Part shown: positions 27,561 through 36,000 of the stretch, one piece after another
Layout: each line of letters begins with the position of its first letter
Position numbering within the stretch: the stretch's first letter is position 1
Assembly (NCBI RefSeq): GCF_003591175.1
Contig: NZ_QYYG01000001.1
Span: 372,001-436,000 of the forward strand
DNA: 64,000 nt
Source: Serratia inhibens
Lineage (GTDB): Bacteria; Pseudomonadota; Gammaproteobacteria; Enterobacterales; Enterobacteriaceae
Reading direction: 5' to 3'
Translations under genes and position numbers: made by a program
Notes under the pieces: generated by a model
Database searches by the model: none
Told to the model about the DNA's origin: nothing
Seen by the model: only the letters and a program-made list of their open reading frames with translations

Positions 27561-28766
27561 CTATTCTACTGCGATAGGCGTCTCAACCAGTTTGGGCTGA
27601 TTGCTCCCCTGCAGCGTCTTGATCTTGTCCTGATACAACTTCACCTGTTCAGCATCTTTCAGCAAGGTATAGGTCAGCTCGAAGTCGGCACTTTGGCCAG
27701 GCTGCAACTGTTTGATACGCCCTTGTTCCCGTTCGATTTTCACCGGATAGGCATAGTTGGTCCCCGGTTCGATGCCGGTGACGTACCCCTGGCGTTCGGT
27801 ATCCGTATTCTTCCACAGTGTCAGCAGCGGTAACTGGTGGGTATCGAAACCTATCGCCACACCGCGATCCCCGCTCCGGTTGTGCAGCATGGCGAGCGTT
27901 TTGCCCTGCGCATCCGCATAAGGCAGGATGTTGAACACCATTTCGTCAAAACCTTTGGTCGGGCCCTGATAGGTTGCCCAATCTTTCAGGCCGGCTTTGG
28001 CGTAGTCGTTAAAGGGTGAAATTTCCTTGATCGGTGCGCTGAATACCGCACCTTCTTCCAGCAAGGGTTTGCCAAAATTGCTGTGGTAAATGATTTCGTA
28101 ATCCCGTGGGTAATCGGCGCGGTTGGTCACGCGATCATGGATTGAAAACGATTGTGAGCCAGGGATATAACGCAGTTCAGTCCAGGTTTCCAGGTTGCTT
28201 TTCTTGAAGGTATTTTCTTTCAGCAACCCGCGAATGCGGACTTCGTACGGGGCTTTTTCGGCGATATCGATCACCACTTTCGAGGCAGGCGTGTTGCCGG
28301 CACGGCCATGCAGCGTGTAAAGCGTGCCGTTGTCGACGCCAGGGTGCCCGGTCCATTCAAAGCCGCAGCGCACCATCATTTCATTAAAACCGTCCAGCCA
28401 CCCCAACCCATTGCGGCTGTCCAGATTGATATAAGCCGGGTTGACCACTTCGGTCACCGGTGAATCCCAGCCCAGCCGGACGTCTGACCCCTTCACATTC
28501 AGAATATTCATGCCGCGTGTCGGGCTCAGAGCTATCGTCAGGCCGGCGCTGCTTAAGGTGATCACCTTGGAACCTTCCTGTTTTCCGCCGTGCAGTACCT
28601 GCTGCTGTAAGCTGAAGCCTGCCCCTGCGATGTTCAGCTTTTGGCTGTCGGTCTGCCAATTGCCTTGTTCAATGCCTTTTTCCGAGTCGGTCAATACAAT
28701 GGTCTGAGCGTTTACTGCGCACGAAATCAAAGAGATAACCGCCGAAATTGTAATTAACTTTTTCAT
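27561..28766 (-). CDS. exported DUF4432 (mutarotase-like) protein
   Basis: A 401-residue protein with a clear signal peptide (MKKLITISAVISLISCAVNA-QT), so periplasmic. The body matches the DUF4432/aldose-epimerase-like family: SPTRGMNILNVKGSDVRLGW, FNEMMVRCGFEWTGHPG, LHGRAGNTPASKVVIDI and EIIYHSNFGKPLLEEGAVF. The fold is a galactose-mutarotase-type beta-sandwich; its His and Glu-rich pocket may bind a sugar. Next to the beta-glucoside cluster, it might convert sugar anomers before uptake; this is inference only. Confidence 0.75.
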   Translation of the reverse strand: MKKLITISAVISLISCAVNAQTIVLTDSEKGIEQGNWQTDSQKLNIAGAGFSLQQQVLHGGKQEGSKVITLSSAGLTIALSPTRGMNILNVKGSDVRLGWDSPVTEVVNPAYINLDSRNGLGWLDGFNEMMVRCGFEWTGHPGVDNGTLYTLHGRAGNTPASKVVIDIAEKAPYEVRIRGLLKENTFKKSNLETWTELRYIPGSQSFSIHDRVTNRADYPRDYEIIYHSNFGKPLLEEGAVFSAPIKEISPFNDYAKAGLKDWATYQGPTKGFDEMVFNILPYADAQGKTLAMLHNRSGDRGVAIGFDTHQLPLLTLWKNTDTERQGYVTGIEPGTNYAYPVKIEREQGRIKQLQPGQSADFELTYTLLKDAEQVKLYQDKIKTLQGSNQPKLVETPIAVE

Positions 28767-29045
28767 GGTGCTGTCCTTAACGTTAGCTGAAAGGTTTTAG
28801 CTAAAACAATGAAAAAATAGATCTAGGCGGCCAATTAAAAAGAGAGATAAGTCACCTTTCCGATAACAACGGGATAACAATGGAAAATAATGGGGTACAA
28901 GTCACCTTATCAATGTAATAAACGATATGTAATCACAAAATTAATCGACATTGATCACTGAAAAAATGCGCCTTGCTGTAAGGTGTCAGCAAAAAAAGTC
29001 TTGCGCCAGAAAAATTAAATTTATTGTTTATTATCAATTCATTAC
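28767..29045. other. AT-rich intergenic stretch, promoter of the DUF4432 gene
   Basis: No reading frame is convincing. It must contain the minus-strand promoter of the DUF4432 gene. I see no palindrome comparable with the other operators. Confidence 0.4.
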
Positions 29046-29078
29046 AAAAAAATAAAGCCTGCGGAGATTTGCAGGCTT
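29046..29078 (-). terminator. terminator of the first rhs gene
   Basis: AAGCCTGC/GCAGGCTT stem; read on the minus strand it is followed by TTATTTTTTT. It lies about 80 bases after the rhs stop and no immunity-type ORF lies between. Confidence 0.8.
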
Positions 29079-29160
29079 CGCGTTGAGATACCGGCATCGA
29101 CGAGCAATAAGCCGCTTTAGCGGTCTTACCGGCAGCCGAGAGGGCCCAACAATACTGTTA

Positions 29161-31953
29161 CTAATGATTTTTATGTAAAGGACGACTATGCTTCACAGGC
29201 TTATTAACATTGCGTTTAACAAAACGATTTCCTGCTGATGGTGTTTCTGAATACAATTTCATTTTCTCCTGCCCCAGACTTAAGGCTGTAATGGCGAGAT
29301 GATCCGCATTTTCCAGTGCCAGGTTTAACATGCTGGTTTTTATTCCTGCCTTTGTTACCCTTTTATCCGGGTTTATGCTCATATAAAAATCATCAAACCC
29401 AGAAATAGCCTCATCAATATACTCCTTGGTTTTGGAGTATTTATATGTTGGCATATGAGTATAATAGTGATCCCAAGAACCTTCATTTTTATATATCCTA
29501 TTGAATTTCCCACTGCGCTTAACATCATTAAAATGGGATACTTCATGCAGTAACGTGGTTATATTATCCACCTCCCCAATCTTATTCGTGTAAATTGATG
29601 ATATGTGTATGTTTCTTTTTTTGTCATTACCGTACACATAGGCCGCAAATTTACGCAGCGCCGCTTCTTCATCATACAGTACTTTACTTATCCGTAGAGA
29701 TTCTTGCATCGCCAAAAACCTGTCAAGAAGCTCACTTCTAAATCCGGATGTTTTTATTTTACCTTCTCTCGATGCCGTCTTAAACACAGCCCTTATTTTT
29801 TCCTTTGTATTCTTGGATAAATACTGTTGATTTAATTTTCGGATGGCCTCACCCAAAACATCCTGAGCAATTTTAATTTCAAAATCTATTCTTTCATCCG
29901 ATATTGGATATATTGGCGTCAATCCTTCTTCATCGACTAATGTTACCGGATTATTCCTGCACATCCTGAACAGGTTCAGCCCGTCCACCGCCCCCGCCGG
30001 GTCCGCGCTCAGCCACCGGCCCGCCCATGGCTGGTAATACCGGTAGCCGTAATAGTAAAGACCCGTCGCGTCCCGCTCCTTGCCCGAATAACGCACGGTC
30101 TTGTAGTCCGCCTCCACCTGGCTTCGCGCCGTCCACACCGCCGTGCCACCGTACGGGTAGTACTCCTCCAGGCTGATAATGTTCCCCGCTCCGTCCACCT
30201 CCAGCCCGCTGCTGCCAATCAGGCTGTCGTAACTGTAACGGGGCTGGTCGTTGCCGGTACTCTCCGGCCAGCCGCTCTCCCAGTGCAGCACCCGCACCTG
30301 CGCCCGGCCCGCCTCGCCCACCGTGATGACCTGCAGGCTTTCCGTTTCTGTTTCTCCGGATTTTGTGGTCCGCTGCTCCAGCCCCGGCAGGTACAGCGCA
30401 CGCTGCGTCTGCATGCCATTGCCCGTTTTCTGCGCGCCGACCTTGAGGATGCGCCGGCTGCCCGCGTCATAGCGGTAGCTCTCCCTGTCATCCGTTCCGC
30501 CGTCCCGCACCACCCGCGTTACCTGCAGCAGCTCGTTGCGCGGCGTCCAGACAAGCGCCTGTCCCGGCTGTAACCACTTCTGCTGCCCCCCTGCCGTGAA
30601 CTGCTCGTCCACGTATGCCGCAGTGCTGGCAAGCGTGCTCAGTACGCCGCGGTTGCTGTGCTTGCTCACCGTGATGTTGATGCTGTAGTTGTTGCCTGTC
30701 GCCGGTGCACTGTGGCTTATCCGGGTCAGGTTGCCGGATTCGTCGTACTTGTAAGTGCGGGTGTAGTTGGTGCAGGCACCACTGTCGGTGGGGAGGGGAA
30801 CGGCGATGTGCGGCAAGCCCGTGGACTGCTGACCGGCATTGGCCATCTCGCGCCCGGAGGCGCTGGCCAGACGGTACAGGCTGTCGTAGACGAACCTGTT
30901 CTCCGGCACCACTTTCTGGTTGCGCCAGAAGCGCGTCTCTTCGGCGTCATTGCGGATACTGAGCACGTTACCCACCGGGTCGTAGTCATAGCGCAGGTCC
31001 TGGAGCATCCTGGCCCCCGCCGCATGCCCGGCCGGCCGCACCGTTTTAATCCCGACCAGGCGCTGCGTCTGCGGCTCATAGGTGTAGGTGGTCACCACGC
31101 CGTTGCCATGTTCCTCCCGCAGCTTCTGCCCGGCCGCGGAGTAGGTCAGCGACTGTACGATAACCTGCTCCTTACCCTCTTTCAGCGTCAGCCAGCTGCC
31201 CGAGAGCAGGCCCGCGACGTCGTACGCCACCCGTTGCCTGTGACCTTTTGCATCCGTGGTGGTCAGCACCGTGCCGGTGGCATCCACGCGGGTCAGGCTG
31301 GTATGTGTCTCACCCTCCAGCAGGTCGTTCCAGGCTGAGGTATCTTCGCCCTGCCAGTCGGCCACAGCGTCCGGATTCTCCGCGTCCTTCAGCAGACGGC
31401 GGGTGACGGAGAGCGGCATGCCGGTCAGGGCCACGCTGTCCGTCTGTACCAGACCGGCCGTATCATAATGGTGGGTGCACAGTCCGGCCAGGTTCAGGGT
31501 TTTATTCGCATCAGCATTGTCCGCATAGACGAAGCGTTCGGTGATGCGGGCAGCCTGACCGTCCGGCTGTTCCAGAGTGGCAAGCGGGCGCCCGGGCAGC
31601 CCGGCGTCTTCATACAGCCAGGTGCGGGTGACGCCGTTGGCGTCGATACCCAGCAACCGGCGGCCGGCGATGTCGCTCAGGGACAGGGTGGTGCCGTTAT
31701 CGGCGCCCTGCGCGCGCAGAACGCTGCCGGCAAGGTCGGTAAGGTATGAGAAGTTCACCCGGCCGGCCTCGTGCTGGCGCCAGTCGGCGCACTGAGACAG
31801 AAAACCGCGGGGGTCGTATCGCTGACGGGTGATGTGTGTGTAGGTGACATTCGGAGCGTGGGGATTGCGTTGATACTCCAGGGTGCGCACGGTCAGGCCG
31901 CGGTTGTCGAGGACCGTGACCGTCGGGGTCTTGCTGAACAGCGATGTGTTCAT
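29161..31953 (-). CDS. TccC-like Rhs toxin with metalloprotease tip
   Basis: A 930-residue Rhs/YD-repeat protein of the TccC type (Tc toxin C component). It starts TPTVTVLDNRGLTVR, has many YD motifs such as RYDYDPVGN and ends its conserved core with YYYGYRYYQPWAGRWLSADPAG and DGLNLFRMCRNNP (about residues 635-670). The last ~250 residues are AT-rich in DNA and different in style. They contain HEVSH (His803, Glu804, His807) and, 18 residues later, GSWDHYY, together resembling an M35/aspzincin metalloprotease site. AGGAGA precedes the ATG. The Rhs shell would enclose and release this tip. No TcA/TcB or immunity gene is adjacent. Confidence 0.85.
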   Translation of the reverse strand: MNTSLFSKTPTVTVLDNRGLTVRTLEYQRNPHAPNVTYTHITRQRYDPRGFLSQCADWRQHEAGRVNFSYLTDLAGSVLRAQGADNGTTLSLSDIAGRRLLGIDANGVTRTWLYEDAGLPGRPLATLEQPDGQAARITERFVYADNADANKTLNLAGLCTHHYDTAGLVQTDSVALTGMPLSVTRRLLKDAENPDAVADWQGEDTSAWNDLLEGETHTSLTRVDATGTVLTTTDAKGHRQRVAYDVAGLLSGSWLTLKEGKEQVIVQSLTYSAAGQKLREEHGNGVVTTYTYEPQTQRLVGIKTVRPAGHAAGARMLQDLRYDYDPVGNVLSIRNDAEETRFWRNQKVVPENRFVYDSLYRLASASGREMANAGQQSTGLPHIAVPLPTDSGACTNYTRTYKYDESGNLTRISHSAPATGNNYSINITVSKHSNRGVLSTLASTAAYVDEQFTAGGQQKWLQPGQALVWTPRNELLQVTRVVRDGGTDDRESYRYDAGSRRILKVGAQKTGNGMQTQRALYLPGLEQRTTKSGETETESLQVITVGEAGRAQVRVLHWESGWPESTGNDQPRYSYDSLIGSSGLEVDGAGNIISLEEYYPYGGTAVWTARSQVEADYKTVRYSGKERDATGLYYYGYRYYQPWAGRWLSADPAGAVDGLNLFRMCRNNPVTLVDEEGLTPIYPISDERIDFEIKIAQDVLGEAIRKLNQQYLSKNTKEKIRAVFKTASREGKIKTSGFRSELLDRFLAMQESLRISKVLYDEEAALRKFAAYVYGNDKKRNIHISSIYTNKIGEVDNITTLLHEVSHFNDVKRSGKFNRIYKNEGSWDHYYTHMPTYKYSKTKEYIDEAISGFDDFYMSINPDKRVTKAGIKTSMLNLALENADHLAITALSLGQEKMKLYSETPSAGNRFVKRNVNKPVKHSRPLHKNH

Positions 31954-32431
31954 GGGATTCTCCTGTACAGGTTATGCAGCCAGTCAGGCTACGCAAAAAA
32001 GCATACAGCGTTCAGGAGCATTGTGTAAGAGTGGGCCCTTTCTGAGCAGGAAGCAGACAAACCAATATGACGAATCACCCGTCACACCTATTCAAGCTCA
32101 TCCCGGATTTAATTACTTTTTTTGTATATATTGTGACAATGCCTACAACTTAATTAAATTTACCATTTTTCAAATACCCTATATGGATACTATGTAATCC
32201 TGACGTTTATAAGACTACCGAGCATAATAATTTCAAATGAAAGTATTCACAAAGGAAATATTAAGCTGTCAATATGACAGAGTGTCTGGCGGATGGCAGG
32301 ATAGAGATGGGAGTGGGCAAGTATCATCAGGCTACGATCGGCATACTACCGAACCGAAAGAGCCCGGTGCTAAACGCCAATTAACCGATAAATGAACAGA
32401 TGTGAAGTTCTATGCCTTCATGGAGGAAATC
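31954..32431. other. AT-rich divergent promoter region
   Basis: The 478 bases between the minus-strand rhs gene and the plus-strand small gene hold no credible ORF. The right part is strongly AT-rich and presumably contains both promoters. Confidence 0.4.
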
Positions 32432-32698
32432 ATGAGTAAATATGTTGTGTTCATAAGCGCTGATAATGCAAAAGCAATCCCAAAGGGATCAGTTACACAC
32501 TCATTAATTAAAGAGATGAAACAGAAAGGGTTTAGGAAACATCATATCGAAGTAGAAGCCGAAAATGAAAAGGAAGCCATTAGTAAATTAAATGCCGACG
32601 GCAAGGATTATTTGGATTCATTAAGGGAATTCTCCGGGAGTGTGTTTATATGCTCCGTTTGCGTCGTTATTATATCCTTGATTTATTTTTTCAGTTAA
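32432..32698 (+). CDS. small protein with C-terminal membrane anchor
   Basis: An 88-residue protein starting at an ATG with GGAGG just upstream. The first ~60 residues are soluble and charged (SKYVVFISADNAKAIPKGSV; HHIEVEAENEKEAISKLNA). The last ~20 are a hydrophobic helix (SVFICSVCVVIISLIYFFS). I do not recognise the family. Codons are AT-rich like the adjacent toxin tips. Being divergent from a toxin gene it could be an accessory or protective protein, but nothing shows that. Confidence 0.55.
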   Translation: MSKYVVFISADNAKAIPKGSVTHSLIKEMKQKGFRKHHIEVEAENEKEAISKLNADGKDYLDSLREFSGSVFICSVCVVIISLIYFFS

Positions 32699-33025
32699 AA
32701 ACCAGCAATTTCAATTAAGCATGGATTATCGAAAATAAACTCATCTCAGGATGGAAAAATACCCGTTCCAGACCTCCTGCTTTTTGTATGGGTAGGTGAT
32801 GTCACTCAGATCCACGCAAAGCACCAGGAGGTAAACCATCCTCAGGGTGAATGGGTACATTCAACACCTGAGAATGTCTCTTCAGGGTCTATTTGGTCCG
32901 CTACCTGTGCATCAGCGACTTTTCCACCCTGCTCCTTGGTTACCCCACTCTTCTGTGGCACAGACAGACCATCCTGTACCACATCAGACGGACGGCACAG
33001 CCGTGCTCCCAGCGAGGTGCCGCTT
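32699..33025. other. no intact gene; possible decayed coding DNA
   Basis: On the minus strand an interrupted reading (VLNVPIHPEDGLPPGAL, stop, then KAGGLERVFFHPEMSLFS) looks like a broken C-terminus beyond the end of the large rhs gene, perhaps a displaced former toxin tip. I could not identify it. Confidence 0.35.
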
Positions 33026-36000
33026 CTACACAGGCTGATAAGTGACAGGCGTCACTGTGCCATTGACCACCTCAGCAATGCTGACGTCGACGGTATAGGC
33101 CTCTACCGGCCGACTGAGCGTATTGGCAATGGTTTGCGCCATGTTTTCCACGCCTATCCATTTTCCTGCGGAGCAAGAAATCAGCCTTACGGTGCCCCCG
33201 CCGCCGATATTATTCTGTATCGCCTGGGCCGTGGTCTTGGCGGAGGCATACCGATACCTGCCTTGCACATCCTCAGGGAAGGAGAATCGCGGATGCCCAT
33301 GCACAATCACAGTATCCTGCCCCCCGGTCATCGCCCCCAGATTGCTGCCTTGCCATTGAGAGGCTTCCCGAGGGTTGAACTCAAGAATGGTATTAGGCGT
33401 GGTCCTGTCCGTAATGATGCTGAACTCCGAGGCACTCATCTCAACGGGTGTAGTACGGATGCCGCCGATTTTCCCGAAACCAAAATGCGCGCCCGATGCC
33501 ATCACGCCGGCTCCTATGCCAACCGCGGCGCTGATGCCGATGTTTTCCCACACTTCAGCACTGAAGAATGCCTGATGATCGAAGCCGGCAGTGACGCCGG
33601 CGGAGGCCACCGAGCCGGAGAAACCGCCGGACGCTGAAGCCGACAGGACACCGACAGCCGTGACTCTCCCGGCAGACCAGCCCGCATTCATCGCGGTGCT
33701 CATCGCTCCACGACCGACCACACCGCCGACGCCGGCTCCGACTACGCCGGACACCGCTCCCGCCAACAGGCTGACGCCCCAGTCTTTGGCGCTCAATCCA
33801 GGTTCGCCGCTCGCATGGAGACCCCATTCCGTGATGCCATTACTGGCCGCGGTGCCGGCCACGCCCGCCACCGCGCCGACAGTGATGGCGGCGCCCATGC
33901 CCGTACCCAGGGCCAATGCGCCCACACCACCCGTAATAAGGCCCACGGCGATGCCCGCGATAGCCGCACCGATCACCCATCCTATGCCCAAATTCCCACT
34001 GGGATCGCTGCCCATGATGGGATTGCCATTTGCATAGTTGTAGCGGTTGATAAGGTCGGTGGTATCCCGGCCCATGAAGCGCTTGATTCCGGGATGGTAG
34101 TAACGCGCCCTCAGATAGATCAGGGAAGACTCGAGGTCGGTATATTCGGCGGTATATCTGAATGGATTTACGCTGATATCGGCATCAAGATGACTGGCAC
34201 CCTCTTCTTGCCCATAGGGTTCGTAAGCGTAGCTGGCATCCATCTCGCAGGAAGCATCGACGACGCCGACGACGTCCCGGAAGGATGCGATGAAATATTC
34301 GGCGACGGTGATCCCTGCGCTGTCGACCAGGCGAACGTATCTCTTGCTGCCCTGCGCCAGGTAGTGGCTGGTTTTATCTCCCTGTATCTCATTGACGATA
34401 TTGGGGGATGAGGAATAGTCGTAATAAAACCCTATCGCCACACCATCATTGACCTTTTTACTGGCCCGCAGCCCATCGGGGTAGTAATCGTATTCGGCGA
34501 TCAGATTGCCGCCGGCATCGCTATATCCGATCAGCCTGTTTTGCGCGTTGTAGCGATATGTGCCGCCCGCCCCATCGTCGGTCAAATTGCCATTGGCGTC
34601 GTAGGCGAAGTTTCTTGCGCCGGACGAGGCGTCGATGCGCAATAACTTGTTGTCCTGATCGTAGGTATAGGTCGTCGACTGGCTGGTCGTTCCGACCCTG
34701 CGATCTTCCCGGATGACGTTGCAGGCCGCATCATACCGATACGCCGTGACGGCAACGTCGCCGCCCAGGATTTGTTTCCGCTCTTCCGTGAGCTGGTTGC
34801 GGCTGTCGAAACTGTAGTTCGCCAGATAATTCAAATTGGCATCTTGCGCAAATGCGCCCGAGCTGGATTGCAGCTTGACCAGGTTACGGGTGATCGGATC
34901 ATAGGAATATTGCGTCTCCAGCAAAACAGGGCTGGTCGCACCCTCGGACGTATCGGTGATGACCGCCTGCGCAAGGGAACCGAAACCATCATAGGAGAAA
35001 CGGCTCGAGATGCCGTTGCTGACCCGGATCGACTTGAGTTTGCCGCTGTTGGCGGCGCTCTCCTCTTTGCTGTAATAGTCGGTCTGGACGCTGTAATCCT
35101 CTCCGACGATCTGTTGCCGAGTTATCCGGCCGTAATTGTCGTACGTATATTGCGTGACCTTCCCGATGGCATCGGTGAATTTGCTGAGCAGTCCCGTGCC
35201 GAGGTCATATTCATAAAGGATCTTTTTCCCGTCGGGATAGGTCACCGATTTAATCGCACCGCCCAAACCATAGTCATACGCAATACTCCCTTTGCTCTCC
35301 CCCTGGCGGAACTCTTCTATTTGCCGCACCTTATGCGTCAAGGGATCATAGGTATATTGCTTCTTGCACTGTGCCCCCTGGTCAGTCCATGCAACCGATA
35401 CCAACTGGTTATTGGCGTTGTAGTCGCATGCGAACACCGTTCCCGCATAATCCGTGTAACTGGATACCAGGCCGATCTCGTTATAGACATAGGTGTATTG
35501 CTGGCCGAGCGCATTGGTGTCGGTGAGCAACTGATTCAAGTTATCGTAAAAATAGGTATCGCCGCCGGCGGTGGACTCTTGCGTTTCAGGCGCGCTGACA
35601 TGGACACCGGTGAATACCGCATTGGTAAATAAATCCCTGGAAATATCCTGGCGTTGCACGATGTCGTCACTGCCTGTCGCGCTGTAGGAACTGACCTGGT
35701 TATTGACATCGTATTGGAAGGAGGCTGCCAGCCATTCCTTCCCTGCCGATGGCTCCCCCGTCAGTGACTTGATGATGTTCGAATAGCTGTTGGAGAGGCT
35801 CGTCGCCGACACCCTCTCGGAAGAAAGCAGGCTGGAGTAAGTGACTTCGTCGAGCACATTGTCATTCTTGCTCAACCTGCTCACCAAGACGTCGTTAAAG
35901 AATTCCGTCTTGGTTTGAGCCACGGCGTCATATTCGTAGCGATTGACATTGCCTGACGCATCCGTCGCCGTGACCAACTGATTTCTGCTGTCATAGGCGT

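Noticed and set aside
29161..31953. Type VI secretion Rhs effector
   Set aside because: There is no PAAR domain, no N-terminal transmembrane pair and no following immunity gene; the start matches TccC proteins.
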